From Xanthomonas campestris pv. phormiicola (GTDB lineage: Bacteria; Pseudomonadota; Gammaproteobacteria; Xanthomonadales; Xanthomonadaceae), in NCBI GenBank assembly GCA_025666215.1, contig CP102593.1, forward strand, positions 4,105,001 through 4,169,000: a stretch of 64,000 nucleotides of DNA, read 5' to 3'. The notes beneath the pieces were generated by a model. The model did no database searches. It was given only the letters and a program-made list of their open reading frames with translations, and was not told the origin of the DNA. This document shows, piece after piece, positions 26,090-36,717 of the stretch. The translations under genes and the position numbers were made by a program. How positions within the stretch are numbered: position 1 is the first letter of the stretch; the number at the start of each line of letters is the position of its first letter.

Positions 26090-26518
26090 ATGTCCTCGCA
26101 ACCGCAAAGCGGCCTGCCCCCTTCGTTGATCGTGTCCAGCCACGACCTGGCCCGTCTGGAGGCCTTGCTCGAATCCCCCGCATTGCAGCAGCACCCGGCC
26201 GCGCTCGCGCTGGGCGCAGAACTCGGCCGCGCCACCGTGGTGCCGCCCGACCAGATTCCCGCCGGCATCGTCAGCATGCACTCGCGCGTGGAATGCGAAG
26301 ACGAACTGCACGGCGAACGCCACCAATTGACCCTGGTCTACCCGCACGAAGCCGATGCCGCGCAAGGCCGCATTTCAGTGCTGGCACCAGTCGGCAGCGC
26401 CCTGCTCGGCCTGGCCGTGGGCCAGTCGATCGACTGGCAGGCCCCCGGCGGACGCGCGCTGCGCCTGCGCGTGCTCGCGGTGCAGGCCGCAAGCGACTTC
26501 GCGCCCGCGGCGGGTTAA
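26090..26518 (+). CDS. rnk: regulator of nucleoside diphosphate kinase / GreA-C-terminal-like protein
   Basis: 142 residues. The N-terminal short helical region is LIVSSHDLARLEALL. The C-terminal half is the GreA/GreB-like FKBP domain: VSMHSRVECEDE, LTLVYPHEADAAQGRISVLAPVGSALLGLAVGQSIDW. Rnk proteins lack the long coiled-coil of GreA and bind RNA polymerase; the old name reflects effects on nucleoside diphosphate kinase and alginate. The gene stands between two terminators with only 45 bases before tal, so it may be co-transcribed with tal. Confidence 0.88.
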   Translation: MSSQPQSGLPPSLIVSSHDLARLEALLESPALQQHPAALALGAELGRATVVPPDQIPAGIVSMHSRVECEDELHGERHQLTLVYPHEADAAQGRISVLAPVGSALLGLAVGQSIDWQAPGGRALRLRVLAVQAASDFAPAAG

Positions 26519-26563
26519 CGTGCGCGGGCTTATCCTTCATTCCATCCGTTCCGAGACCTATCG

Positions 26564-27532
26564 ATGATGTCTTCCGCTCCTTCCAAGCTGGCCCAGCTGC
26601 GCGAGCTGTCCGTGGTCGTGGCCGATACCGGCGACTACGATGCGATCAAGCGGCTCAAGCCGGTCGACTGCACCACCAATCCGACCCTGGTGAAGAAAGC
26701 CCTGGACCTGCCGGTCTATGCCGAGCTGATCGACGAGGCGCTGGCCTGGGCGCGCAGCCAGGGCGGCGACCGCGCCGCCCTGGTCGACGAGATCGCCGAC
26801 CGCCTGACCATCGGCGTGGGCAGCAGGCTCAGCGCGCTGGTGCCCGGGCGCGTGTCCACCGAGGTGGACGCCGACCTGGCCCACGACACCGCCGCGACCA
26901 TCGCCAAGGCGCACAAGTTCATCGCCATGTACGCCGAGCGCGGCGTGGCCAAGGACAAGATCCTGATCAAGGTCGCCGCGACCTGGGAAGGCATCGAGGC
27001 CGCGCGCCAGCTGCAGAAGGATGGCATCGACTGCAACCTGACGCTGATCTTCAACCGCACCCAGGCGCTGGCCTGCGCCGAGGCCGGGGTGTTCCTGATC
27101 TCGCCGTTCGTCGGCCGCATCCTGGACTGGTACGTGGCCAACGGGCAGACCCCGGCCAGCATCGACGAGGACCCGGGCGTGCAGTTCGTGCGCGGCGTGT
27201 ACGCCGAGTTCAAGCGCCGCGGTTCGCAGACGGTGGTGATGGGCGCCTCGTTCCGCTCCACCGCGCAGATCGAGGCGCTGGCCGGCTGCGACCGCCTGAC
27301 CATCTCGCCGGAGCTGCTGGAAAAGCTCGACGCCGACCATGGCGAGCTGCCGCGCAAGCTCTCGCCCGGCCAGGCCGACGGCGCGCAGATCGCGCCGATC
27401 GATGCCAAGCAGTTCGCCGCCGACCTGGCCGCCGATCCGATGGCGACCGAGAAACTGGCCAGCGGCATCGACACCTTCGCCAAGGACCTGCAGGCGCTGC
27501 GCGACACGATCCGGCACAAGCTGGCGGCGTAG
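26564..27532 (+). CDS. tal: transaldolase
   Basis: 322 residues, class 1 (TalB-like) length. Landmarks are [25 protein letters not shown] (about 18-42 in two blocks), the Schiff-base lysine in [14 protein letters not shown] (about K135), [28 protein letters not shown], and the late [15 protein letters not shown]. It transfers a dihydroxyacetone unit between sedoheptulose 7-phosphate and glyceraldehyde 3-phosphate in the pentose phosphate pathway. It begins ATG ATG, either usable. A terminator follows. NADPH supply from this pathway would support the neighbouring peroxide genes, but no regulatory link is visible. Confidence 0.96.
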   Translation: MMSSAPSKLAQLRELSVVVADTGDYDAIKRLKPVDCTTNPTLVKKALDLPVYAELIDEALAWARSQGGDRAALVDEIADRLTIGVGSRLSALVPGRVSTEVDADLAHDTAATIAKAHKFIAMYAERGVAKDKILIKVAATWEGIEAARQLQKDGIDCNLTLIFNRTQALACAEAGVFLISPFVGRILDWYVANGQTPASIDEDPGVQFVRGVYAEFKRRGSQTVVMGASFRSTAQIEALAGCDRLTISPELLEKLDADHGELPRKLSPGQADGAQIAPIDAKQFAADLAADPMATEKLASGIDTFAKDLQALRDTIRHKLAA

Positions 27533-27563
27533 CCGTCTGCGTCCCAGGCACGAGCCCTTGGAC

Positions 27564-27592
27564 AACGTCGCGCGCTTGCACGCGACGTTTTG
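27564..27592 (+). terminator. rho-independent terminator after tal
   Basis: Perfect 9-bp stem AACGTCGCG/CGCGACGTT with an 8-base loop, followed by TT. Confidence 0.7.
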
Positions 27593-27598
27593 ACCATA

Positions 27599-27627
27599 TT
27601 GACCGGGCGTTGCGTAGCTAACATATT
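27599..27627 (+). promoter_or_regulatory. candidate promoter of the orphan membrane gene
   Basis: TTGACC, 17 bases, CATATT, directly after the tal terminator and about 75 bases before the ATG at 27702. Confidence 0.45.
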
Positions 27628-27701
27628 GAACCGAGTTGGCCTGGTCTCATCCCGTGAGAAGGACTCATGGTCTGTTGGAGCAACCGACAGCGGAGTCCGA
27701 C

Positions 27702-28400
27702 ATGACACTTACTCAGATCATCAGCTATTACGGCAGCATCCCCGGCGTTGCCGGAGCTGTCGGAGCTTTGGTGATCCTCTTTCTCAAATGGAGAATGGGT
27801 TTTCTCAGGCATTCTGTGAAACGCACGCAACGCCTCTACGCTCTAACTCGCAAAGGCGCTTGGCGAAACGCGGACGCCCCCGCGCTCCAGATCGCTATCA
27901 GCAATGCAATCGGCGGCAACCTGAGCGCCGACCAGATCAGAATCGCGCTAGAGCGCAGCGATGCCACCCGGGTACTGGGCCACTGCAAAATGGCGAAAGG
28001 CATGGTCGGCGTATCAGAAGACAAGCTAAACTTCGTGCCAAAGGGACGCTGGAAAGCTGCGAAACATTACAGAATCGCAGCGGCCGCACTTTACGCAGCA
28101 GCATTCACTTCATGGCCAGTTGCGTCCTTGGTTTTCACGCTCTTCGAACCTTCGAAGCAACTTGCAGTGGGAGTAGTAGCGTCGCTGGTGATCGCAACGC
28201 CGTTCTTCACATGGCTATCTGCGTGCTCGGAAGCTGCCTATCAGTTGACGCACGATTTCGATCGGTGCTATCCAACATTTCAGCCGCCAGCTAAAACACC
28301 AGCCATCGTTAAGCCGCGCATCAAAGAATCAGCTCCAAACACTCGGACTATGAAAGAAAAGTCAGAATCTGCAAAAGCAGATCCTGATTCTCAGGACTGA
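27702..28400 (+). CDS. orphan membrane protein in A+T-richer DNA
   Basis: 232 residues starting MTLTQIISYYGSIPG. An N-terminal helix (IPGVAGAVGALVILFLKW) is followed by a soluble basic middle part (about 30-125, LQIAISNAIGGNLSADQIRIALERS). Then come two further helices (YRIAAAALYAAAFTSWPVASLVF and LAVGVVASLVIATPFFTWLSA), and a polar Lys/Ser-rich tail after 205. No family recognised. Its base composition is clearly lower in G+C than all neighbours, with frequent AAA, TCA, ACT and TTT codons, which points to acquired DNA. GGAG lies before the ATG, and its own promoter is plausible. It is a candidate accessory gene. No partner gene is next to it. Confidence 0.75.
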   Translation: MTLTQIISYYGSIPGVAGAVGALVILFLKWRMGFLRHSVKRTQRLYALTRKGAWRNADAPALQIAISNAIGGNLSADQIRIALERSDATRVLGHCKMAKGMVGVSEDKLNFVPKGRWKAAKHYRIAAAALYAAAFTSWPVASLVFTLFEPSKQLAVGVVASLVIATPFFTWLSACSEAAYQLTHDFDRCYPTFQPPAKTPAIVKPRIKESAPNTRTMKEKSESAKADPDSQD

Positions 28401-28417
28401 ACCTTCATCTCAGATGT

Positions 28418-29068
28418 TCAGGCCTCCAGCCCCAGCGGGCAGCTGACCCCGGTGCCGCCCAATCCGCAGTAGCCGCCCGGATTCTTGGCCAGGTACTGCT
28501 GGTGCTCGTCCTCGGCGTAGTAGAACGGCGGCGCCGGGAACAGGATCTCGGTGGTGATCTCGCCGTAGCCGGCCGCGCGCAGGCGCTGCTGGTAGGCGTC
28601 GCGGCTGGCGATGGCCGCGTCGTACTGCGCCTGGGTGCTGCAGTAGATCGCCGAGCGGTACTGGGTGCCGGTGTCGTTGCCCTGGCGCATGCCCTGGGTC
28701 GGATCGTGGCTTTCCCAGAAGGTCTGCAGCACCTGCTCGAAGCTCACCGCCTGCGGATCGAATACCACCAGCACCGCCTCGGTGTGGCCGGTCTGGCCGG
28801 AGCACACTTCCCGGTAGGTGGCGTTGGGCGTCTGCCCGCCGGCGTAGCCGACCGCGGTGCTGAACACCCCCGGCAGCGTCCAGAACTTGCGCTCGGCGCC
28901 CCAGAAGCAGCCCAGGCCGAACTGCACCTGTTGCAGGCCGGCGAACGCGTCGCGCAGCGGGTGGCCATTGACGAAATGGCGGTTGTGCAGCGGCAGCGGC
29001 TCCGCGCGGCCGGGCAGGCTTTCGCCCGGGCGCGGCAGGCGCTGCTTGAAGGCACCGATTCCCAACAT
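28418..29068 (-). CDS. msrA: peptide-methionine (S)-S-oxide reductase
   Basis: 216 residues. The catalytic cysteine C54 is in [14 protein letters not shown]. The family segments [54 protein letters not shown] and the C-terminal [15 protein letters not shown], with recycling cysteines, follow. The N-terminal extension before the catalytic motif ([20 protein letters not shown]) is the long form seen in many proteobacteria. It repairs oxidised methionine in the cytoplasm, using thioredoxin. Its 3' end faces the orphan gene, leaving only 17 bases between the stops. Confidence 0.95.
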   Translation of the reverse strand: MLGIGAFKQRLPRPGESLPGRAEPLPLHNRHFVNGHPLRDAFAGLQQVQFGLGCFWGAERKFWTLPGVFSTAVGYAGGQTPNATYREVCSGQTGHTEAVLVVFDPQAVSFEQVLQTFWESHDPTQGMRQGNDTGTQYRSAIYCSTQAQYDAAIASRDAYQQRLRAAGYGEITTEILFPAPPFYYAEDEHQQYLAKNPGGYCGLGGTGVSCPLGLEA

Positions 29069-29181
29069 GGCGCGGACTCCTGGCATCGAAAGGGATGCCT
29101 CCTGGATGGCGCTGCCGGCACCGGCTTTCAAGGTGCGCGTGGCGCTGGGCCGCCATGGACCCAGGCCACGCGCCCGCCAGG

Positions 29182-29697
29182 TCAATGCGCCGCGGCCTTG
29201 CTGCCGCCGCCCACCACTTCCGGCATCGCCGAGCTGTGGTGGTTGATGATCAGCCAGCGGCCGTCGCGTTTCTCGTAGACGAAGGTGTAGCGCGCCTGCA
29301 CCTGGCGGGTGCTGCCGTCCGGATTGGTCAGGGTGAAGGTGTAGACGCCGGCATCGACCGCGCTGTCGTCGTCGAGCAGCCGCACCTGGCGGTAGTTGAT
29401 GACGCCTTGCGGCTTGGCCGCCAGGAAGTGGTCGAAGTAGTCCTTGATCTCGGCGCGGCTGGCGCGGACCTGGTTGGACACGGTCGGCAGCAACACGCCG
29501 TCGCGGGCATACAGGTCGGCGACGCGGTCGGCGTTGCCGGTGGCCAGCGCCGCGTTCCAGCGGTCGAACAGGCCGGCGATCTCGCGCTCCTCGCCGGCGG
29601 CCGGCAGCGACGGCCGGGCATCGTAGTGCATCGCCGGGGCCGCCAGCGCGGCGGTGGCGGACAGGCTCAGGACCAGGGTGAACAGGATGCGACGCAT
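29182..29697 (-). CDS. secreted NTF2-like protein (SgcJ/EcaC, DUF4440 type)
   Basis: 171 residues. The signal peptide [18 protein letters not shown] is followed by one NTF2-like cone domain: [36 protein letters not shown] (about 38-73) and the end [14 protein letters not shown]. The motif order matches the SgcJ/EcaC group named from Streptomyces antibiotic clusters, where the fold is common but the reaction often unknown. The protein should be periplasmic. The gene is read away from the LuxR operon; its start lies 128 bases from the LuxR start, so the palindromes there could affect both. Confidence 0.8.
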   Translation of the reverse strand: MRRILFTLVLSLSATAALAAPAMHYDARPSLPAAGEEREIAGLFDRWNAALATGNADRVADLYARDGVLLPTVSNQVRASRAEIKDYFDHFLAAKPQGVINYRQVRLLDDDSAVDAGVYTFTLTNPDGSTRQVQARYTFVYEKRDGRWLIINHHSSAMPEVVGGGSKAAAH

Positions 29698-29782
29698 GGT
29701 GGATCTCCGCTGTGGATGAGGGAATGCCGTCTTGGGGCGAAGCCAGTATTGGCGGCCGCGGCTTGCGCAAAATCCGCTGGGC

Positions 29783-29812
29783 GGCATATCCTTTAATATG
29801 CCGATCGGCATA
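29783..29812 (+). promoter_or_regulatory. overlapping palindromes, candidate operator
   Basis: GGCATAT-N6-ATATGCC (29783-29802) overlaps the perfect 16-bp palindrome TATGCCGATCGGCATA (29797-29812). The half-site GGCATA/TATGCC thus occurs three times in 30 bases, a few bases upstream of the LuxR ribosome site. Such an array suggests binding of a dimeric regulator, perhaps the LuxR protein itself, shutting off or sensing its own operon. A function is inferred. Confidence 0.6.
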
Positions 29813-29824
29813 GTGGAGAGCGTC

Positions 29825-30523
29825 ATGCAAACCCCTCTCAATGCGGGCCAATGGCGGCAGGCGCTGCGCCGCGAAGCGGCCGACAGCGCGCGCTGGCAGG
29901 CCGTGGCCGACGCCGCCGACGCGGTGAGCCGCGCCAGCGGCGCCGAGCAGGCCGGGGCCGACGCGCTGCGTCTGGCGCGGGAGCTGGTGGATGCGCCGCA
30001 CGCGGCGGTACTGGCGCTGCGCGGCAGCCGCAGCCTGGTGCTGGCCAGCCATGGCGACGCGCTGCCGCCAGGCGCCAGCGTCGCCAGCGACGGCCCGGCG
30101 CTGTCCTGGCACCTGTCCGCGCGCACGGGCGAAGCGGCCGAGCTGTGCGTGCCGATCGCCGCGCTGGGCGCCACGCTGGGCACGCTGTGCCTGGGCTGGA
30201 ACGCGCGCATGGCGCCGGCACCGGGCGACGTGCAGGCGATCGCCACCATCGCCGCGCTGCTGGCGCCGGCGGTGGCCGAACCGGCGCGTGCGCCGCGGCG
30301 CCGCAAGCCGGCGCAACCGGACCGGCTCGGCGCGCTCAGCGCGCGCGAACGGCAGGTGCTGGCGCTGCTGCCGCGTGGCCTGACCAACGCCGGGCTGGGC
30401 GCGGAACTGGGCATTTCCGCCGGCACCGCCAAGGTCCACGTGGAGCGCATCCTGCAGAAGCTGCAGGTGTCCGATCGCACCCAGGCGGCGGTGTATGCGG
30501 TGCAGGCGGGGATGGCGCTGTGA
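29825..30523 (+). CDS. LuxR-family transcriptional regulator with GAF-like sensor part
   Basis: 232 residues. The N-terminal region (about 40-150) resembles a GAF fold ([40 protein letters not shown]). The C-terminal LuxR helix-turn-helix is [20 protein letters not shown], continuing [31 protein letters not shown] (about 170-220). No receiver domain is present. I chose the ATG at 29825, with GGAGAG five bases upstream, over an ATG that lies inside the palindrome. Its last codons overlap the GTG of the hybrid kinase, so sensor kinase and regulator are one operon. Confidence 0.85.
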   Translation: MQTPLNAGQWRQALRREAADSARWQAVADAADAVSRASGAEQAGADALRLARELVDAPHAAVLALRGSRSLVLASHGDALPPGASVASDGPALSWHLSARTGEAAELCVPIAALGATLGTLCLGWNARMAPAPGDVQAIATIAALLAPAVAEPARAPRRRKPAQPDRLGALSARERQVLALLPRGLTNAGLGAELGISAGTAKVHVERILQKLQVSDRTQAAVYAVQAGMAL

Positions 30524-32430
30524 GCGCCGCCACGCTGCGCTGGAACGACTGGCCGCTGACCCGCAAGAGCCTGGCGGTGGTCGCGCTGCCGCTGTTGCTG
30601 CTGCTGGCGGCATTGGTGGCGATCTACAGCGTGGAACGGCAGAACATCGCCGCCGAGAACGACGTGCGCCAGACCCTGGAGGTGCTCAGCGACCTGTACG
30701 AGGCGCATGCGCTGCTGGCCGAGACCGCGGCCGGCGTGCGCGGCTACCGGCTGGTGCGGCAGGACGCGTTCCTGACCCCGTACCGCGACGCCGAGCCGCG
30801 CCTGCAGACCGTGGTGCAGCGCCTGGCGCAACGCATCACCGATCCGCAGCAGGCGCAGCGCTTCGCCCGCATCCAGCCGCTGTTCGCGGAGAAGATGCAG
30901 GGCTGGCGCCGGCTGCTGGCGCCGGACCTGAGCCGCGAGGAAGAAATCCGCCAGCTCAGCGAGGGCAAGGTCAAGCTCGACATCCTGCGCGCCGAACTGC
31001 GCGAGCTGCGCAACTACGAGACCGCGCAGTTGCAGGTCCGCACCGCCAAGGCGCAGGCGCTGCGCCAGCGCAACCTGCTGATCACCCTGTGCGCGGCGAT
31101 GCTGGGCGGCCTCGGCGCGGTGTTCGCGGTGGCCTGGTTCGCCTCGTCGCTGTCGCGGCGGCTGCGCGTGCTGTCGGCCAATGCCGACCGCCTGGGCGAA
31201 GGCCTGCCGCTGGCGCCGCAACTGCGCACCGGCGACGAACTGGGCCAGGTCGCGCAACGCCTGGACCAGGCCAGCACCCTGCTCGCCGCGCGTGCCGCCG
31301 AGGCGCAGTCGGCGCGGCGCGAGGCCGAGGCCGCCAACCGTGCCAAGACCGAGTTCATGTCGCGCAGCAGCCACGAGCTGCGCACCCCGCTCAACGCCAT
31401 CCTCGGCTATGCGCAGGTGCTGGAAATGGACCTGCCCGGCGCCGCGCAGCGCGGCCAGCTGCAGCACATCCTCGGTGCCGGGCGACACCTGCTCGGGCTG
31501 ATCACCGAACTGCTGGACATCGCCCGCATCGAGGCCGACCAACTCGACCTGAGCCTGCAGCCGGTCCCGGTGCGCACGGCGGTCGAGGAAGCGCTGGGCC
31601 TGGTCGCGCCGGAGGCGAACACCCGCGGCATCGTCCTGCAACCGCTGCAGATCCCGCCGGCCTGGACCGTGCGCGCCGATCCGCAGCGCCTGCGCCAGGT
31701 GCTGATCAACCTGCTGTCGAACGCGATCAAGTTCAACCGCCCCGACGGCACGGTGTGGGTGAGCGCCGAGCGGCAGGGCGAGTTCCTGGGCATCGCCGTG
31801 CACGACCGGGGCCACGGCCTGTCGACCGAGCAGGTGCAGCGGCTGTTCACTCCGTTCGAGCGGCTGGGCGCGGAGCGCTCGGCGATCGAAGGCACCGGCC
31901 TGGGCCTGGCGTTGAGCAAGCGCCTGACCGAAGCGATGGGCGGGCGCATCGTGGTGGAAAGCAGCCCGGAGGGTTCGCGGTTCTGGATCGCGCTGCCGCT
32001 GGATCGGCCCGCCGACGCGCCGGCGCCGCATCCGGCGATCGCCGCGACGGCGGCCGGCGATGGCCAGCGCAGCGTGCTCAGCGTCGAGGACAATCCCTCC
32101 AACCAGGCGCTGATCCGCACCCTGGCCGAGCGCCGCCCGCACTGGCGCCTGCACGAGGCGGCGACGCTGGCGCAGGCGCGCGCGCAGTTGCAACAGGCCC
32201 GCCCCGACCTGATCCTGCTCGACCTGCACCTGAGCGACGGCAACGGCGAGGACCTGCTGCGGCAACTGCGCGAGCAGCCGCACACCGCGGCGATCCCGGT
32301 GGTGGTGGTCAGCGCCGACGCGACGCCCGCCACGCTGGCGCGGGTGCAGGGCGACAACGTACGCGCCTACCTGACCAAACCGCTGGACGTGGCCGAATTC
32401 TTCACCGTTCTGGACCGACACCTCGCATGA
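30520..32430 (+). CDS. hybrid sensor histidine kinase with receiver domain
   Basis: 636 residues from a GTG that overlaps the LuxR stop. Order: membrane helix (about 17-37), periplasmic CHASE3-like helical domain (about 40-185, [20 protein letters not shown] and [14 protein letters not shown]), second membrane helix (about 186-210), and HAMP-like linker. Then come HisKA with H285 in [14 protein letters not shown] and the ATPase with N401 in LSNAIKF, DRGHGLS and [10 protein letters not shown]. The C-terminal receiver carries D568 in [11 protein letters not shown]. Signal unknown. The stop overlaps the next ATG by four bases. A phosphorelay to the single receiver protein downstream is the simplest reading. 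Confidence 0.92.
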   Translation: MSAATLRWNDWPLTRKSLAVVALPLLLLLAALVAIYSVERQNIAAENDVRQTLEVLSDLYEAHALLAETAAGVRGYRLVRQDAFLTPYRDAEPRLQTVVQRLAQRITDPQQAQRFARIQPLFAEKMQGWRRLLAPDLSREEEIRQLSEGKVKLDILRAELRELRNYETAQLQVRTAKAQALRQRNLLITLCAAMLGGLGAVFAVAWFASSLSRRLRVLSANADRLGEGLPLAPQLRTGDELGQVAQRLDQASTLLAARAAEAQSARREAEAANRAKTEFMSRSSHELRTPLNAILGYAQVLEMDLPGAAQRGQLQHILGAGRHLLGLITELLDIARIEADQLDLSLQPVPVRTAVEEALGLVAPEANTRGIVLQPLQIPPAWTVRADPQRLRQVLINLLSNAIKFNRPDGTVWVSAERQGEFLGIAVHDRGHGLSTEQVQRLFTPFERLGAERSAIEGTGLGLALSKRLTEAMGGRIVVESSPEGSRFWIALPLDRPADAPAPHPAIAATAAGDGQRSVLSVEDNPSNQALIRTLAERRPHWRLHEAATLAQARAQLQQARPDLILLDLHLSDGNGEDLLRQLREQPHTAAIPVVVVSADATPATLARVQGDNVRAYLTKPLDVAEFFTVLDRHLA

Positions 32431-32888
32431 CCCGCAACGATGTCCTCGCCTCGCGCATCCTGATCGTCGACGACGAACCGGCCAACGTCCGCCTGCTCGA
32501 AGACCTGCTGCAGCGCGAAGGCTTCCAGCAGGTGGTGGCGACCACCGATCCGCAACGCGTGCTGGGCCTGGTCTCGGCGTTCGCGCCGGACCTGATCCTG
32601 CTCGACCTGATGATGCCGGAGCTGGACGGCTACGCGATCCTGGAGCAGCTGTCGCGGCTGGCCGGCGCGTCCAGCTTCCTGCCGGTGATCGTGCTCACCG
32701 CCGACCCCAGCCGCAGCGCGCGCCACCGCGCGCTCGGCCTGGGCGCCAAGGACTTCCTGACCAAGCCGCTGGACACCTTCGAAGTCGCGCTGCGGGTCTG
32801 GAACGTGGCCGAGACCACGGTGCTGTTCAAGCGCCTGCGCGCGCTGGCCGATCCGGAAGCCGCCCCACCAGGCTGGCGCGCCGATTGA
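32427..32888 (+). CDS. single-domain response regulator
   Basis: 153 residues. One receiver domain: acidic pair in ILIVDDEPANVRLLEDLL, phosphorylated D60 in LILLDLMMPELDGYAIL, conserved LTAD and the lysine in AKDFLTKPLDTFEVALRV. After the receiver only 30 residues remain (NVAETTVLFKRLRALAD), resembling the linker that leads into HD-GYP domains in RpfG-type proteins. No output domain follows. It must act through a protein partner or as a phosphate sink of the hybrid kinase. Followed by a large repeat-type hairpin. Confidence 0.88.
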   Translation: MTRNDVLASRILIVDDEPANVRLLEDLLQREGFQQVVATTDPQRVLGLVSAFAPDLILLDLMMPELDGYAILEQLSRLAGASSFLPVIVLTADPSRSARHRALGLGAKDFLTKPLDTFEVALRVWNVAETTVLFKRLRALADPEAAPPGWRAD

Positions 32889-32893
32889 TTGAA

Positions 32894-32982
32894 GGCCGGG
32901 ATTGGGGATTCGGGATTGGGGATTCGCAAGAGCCGCAGGCCTGCTTTTTCGAATCTCCAATCCCGAATCCCCAATCCCGGCC
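32894..32982. repeat. long inverted repeat made of tandem GGGATTGGGGATTC units
   Basis: Two 33-base arms, complementary except for one base, flank a 23-base loop. The left arm consists of two direct copies of GGGATTGGGGATTC (32898-32911 and 32912-32925). The loop ends in CTGCTTTTTC. It lies between the convergent response regulator and DUF2007 genes and could act as a transcript end for both. The same design recurs at 63290-63380. Confidence 0.85.
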
Positions 32983-32988
32983 CCAAAC

Positions 32989-33216
32989 CTACATCGCCCG
33001 CGTGACCTGGCCGCCCAGGCCCAGTGCCGTGAGCACTTCCTGCGCCTTCTCCAGCAGTTCGTCGGCCACGCAGACCTGCACCACGCCGAACGGCAGTTCA
33101 CCGGCGCCGCCGAGCAGCGCCTCGCCGAACACGAACGCGGTGATGCCGGCATCCTCCAGCGCGTGCTTGGCCAGGTGCGCGTCGATCAGGTGCTGGGCAC
33201 GATAGGCGATCTGCAT
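32989..33216 (-). CDS. DUF2007 small protein
   Basis: 75 residues: MQIAYRAQHLIDAHLAKHAL, then EDAGITAFVFGEALLGGAGE. The pattern YxAxxxxxAxxxxxxLexaGIxafvxge is the DUF2007 signature, a small ferredoxin-like fold often called a putative signal-transducing protein. It ends ADELLEKAQEVLTALG, the second helix. Cytoplasmic, function unknown. The stop of the neighbouring glutathione S-transferase gene lies only nine bases upstream of this start codon, so it is likely the second gene of that transcript. Confidence 0.82.
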   Translation of the reverse strand: MQIAYRAQHLIDAHLAKHALEDAGITAFVFGEALLGGAGELPFGVVQVCVADELLEKAQEVLTALGLGGQVTRAM

Positions 33217-33225
33217 GGCCCGCCC

Positions 33226-33867
33226 TCAGCCGCGCACGGCGACTTCGGCGGCCGCGCCGGCGCGCCATTCGCGCATCGCCGGCAAGGCCTCCAGCGCCGC
33301 CATGTACTGCGCGGCCTGCGCCGGCACCTCCACCCCGTAGCCGGCGAAACGCAGCGCCACCGGCGCGAACATCGCATCGACGATGCCGAAGTCGCCGCAC
33401 AGGAACGCCCCGCCGCCGCCCTGGGTCTCGCGCAGCGTCGCCCACAGCTGCACGATGCGCGCGATATCGGCCCGCGCCTCGGCGTCCCAGCGCTCGCCGT
33501 CGGGCTGGCGGCAGGCCTGCATCGGCAGCTGCCGGCGCAGCGCCAGGAACCCGGAATGCATCTCGCAGGCCGCCGCCCGCGCCTGCGCGCGCACCTCCAG
33601 CGCCACCGGCCAGCCGCGGCCGCCCAGCCAGCGCTCGTTGGCGTACTCGCAGATCGCCAGCGAATCCCAGATCTGCAACTCGCCGTCCCACAGCGCCGGC
33701 ACCCGCCCGGTCGGCGAATAGGCGCCGATGCGCGCGGCGAACTCCGGCGTATCCAGCGGCAGCGGCACCTCCTCGAACGGTACGTCGAAGTGGCGCAGCA
33801 GCAGCCACGGCCGCAGCGACCACGAAGACAGGTTCTTGTCGCCGATGACCAGACGGGGAAGCGGCAT
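33226..33867 (-). CDS. glutathione S-transferase family protein
   Basis: 213 residues. The N-terminal thioredoxin-like domain begins LVIGDKNLSSWSLRPWLLLRHF and includes YSPTGRVPALWDGE with the cis-proline and the glutathione-binding IWDSLAICEYANER (about 67-80). The helical C-terminal domain has GGAFLCGDFGIVDAMFAPVALRF (about 151-173). The SSWSLRP start places it near the maleylacetoacetate-isomerase-like/zeta-type GSTs, but the substrate is unknown. Cytoplasmic. Confidence 0.87.
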   Translation of the reverse strand: MPLPRLVIGDKNLSSWSLRPWLLLRHFDVPFEEVPLPLDTPEFAARIGAYSPTGRVPALWDGELQIWDSLAICEYANERWLGGRGWPVALEVRAQARAAACEMHSGFLALRRQLPMQACRQPDGERWDAEARADIARIVQLWATLRETQGGGGAFLCGDFGIVDAMFAPVALRFAGYGVEVPAQAAQYMAALEALPAMREWRAGAAAEVAVRG

Positions 33868-33965
33868 GACGCGATCTCGGACGTGGACAGACCCGCAGCG
33901 TACGCGGCGGGGCGGCCAGCGGCCAGCTCGGCTAAACTTGCGCTTTACTTTCTGCTGAAGCGCGC

Positions 33966-35720
<1,755 letters not shown>

Positions 35721-35909
35721 CGCAACCGCGCCTCGCCGCGCCGACCGTTTCGCGGGGTCGGCCGGCGCGCGGCGCGCAACCGCCGCATCGCTGACGCGGT
35801 TTCCGGCATGCGGCGCCCGACCGCATGCAGTGCCGCGACGGCCGCCTCGCACCGTCGCTGCCAGCGCCGCGCTTTCCAATGGCATCGCCAGCGCGTTAGC
35901 GTAGCGCCC

Positions 35910-36647
35910 ATGTCGCCCGCCCCCACCCTGAGCCTGCGCAGCTACGGCCGCGATGGCCATGCCCACCAGCACGCGCATGTGCAGATCGTGCTGCCGCTGC
36001 GTGGCGAACTGGAGATGGAGGTCGGCGGACGCGGCAGCCGCCTGGATGCGTTCCGTGGCGCCGTCGTCGCGCCGCACACGCGGCATGCGCAGTCGGCAGA
36101 AGGCGACAACCGCTTCCTGGTGCTGGACTGCGCGACGGCGACCTTCGACGACGACGCACTGGAGCGCCTGCAGCGCGTTCCCTTCATCGACCTGCCGCCG
36201 CAGTTGCAGCGTCTGCTGGCCACGCTCGACCCCGTCCAGGCCAGCGCCAGCGCCGAAGCCTGCGCAGCGCTGGCGCTGCGCCAGTTGTGCGCACAGCGCC
36301 GCGCCTGGACACGGCTGCAGGCGCTGTGCCGGCGCATCGAGGACGCCCCGGGCCAGCCATGGCCGGTGGAACGCATGGCGCAGGCCGCGCACCTGAGCGT
36401 GAGCCGCCTGCATGCGCTGTTCCGCGAAGCGCTCGGGCGCACGCCGCAGGCATGGCTGTCGGCGCGGCGACTGGACTGGGTGCGCCGGCAACTGGCGTAC
36501 GGCGAGCGCCCGATCGCGCAACTGGCGCTGGACAGCGGCTACGCCGACCAGAGCGCGCTGACCCGCGCCCTGCGGCGTACGACCGGGCACACGCCCGCCG
36601 CCTATCGCCGCCGCCATCGGGCGACGGCCGCAACGCCGGACCAGTAG
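35910..36647 (+). CDS. AraC-family transcriptional regulator with cupin N-domain
   Basis: 245 residues. The cupin-like sensor (HAHQHAHVQIVLPLRGELEM, about 16-35, with conserved His) continues to about 95. The C-terminal pair of helix-turn-helix motifs runs from WPVERMAQAAHLSVSRLHALFREALGRTPQAWL (about 150-182) to LALDSGYADQSALTRALRRTTGHTPAAYRR. I chose the ATG at 35910 because the frame upstream is Arg/Cys-rich shadow sequence. It reads toward the EamA transporter 70 bases on, and such pairs often work together, the regulator controlling the exporter. Confidence 0.85.
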   Translation: MSPAPTLSLRSYGRDGHAHQHAHVQIVLPLRGELEMEVGGRGSRLDAFRGAVVAPHTRHAQSAEGDNRFLVLDCATATFDDDALERLQRVPFIDLPPQLQRLLATLDPVQASASAEACAALALRQLCAQRRAWTRLQALCRRIEDAPGQPWPVERMAQAAHLSVSRLHALFREALGRTPQAWLSARRLDWVRRQLAYGERPIAQLALDSGYADQSALTRALRRTTGHTPAAYRRRHRATAATPDQ

Positions 36648-36717
36648 CCTGGGACAAGCCGGGGCGGCACGCGCAGGCCATGCTGGCGCCATTCGGAACG
36701 AAGCGACAGGACACGGC

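Noticed and set aside
29182..32421. 1079-codon minus-strand open frame across the LuxR/kinase operon
   Set aside because: Only its end (29182-29697) is a real gene; the rest is the shadow of the kinase and regulator genes.
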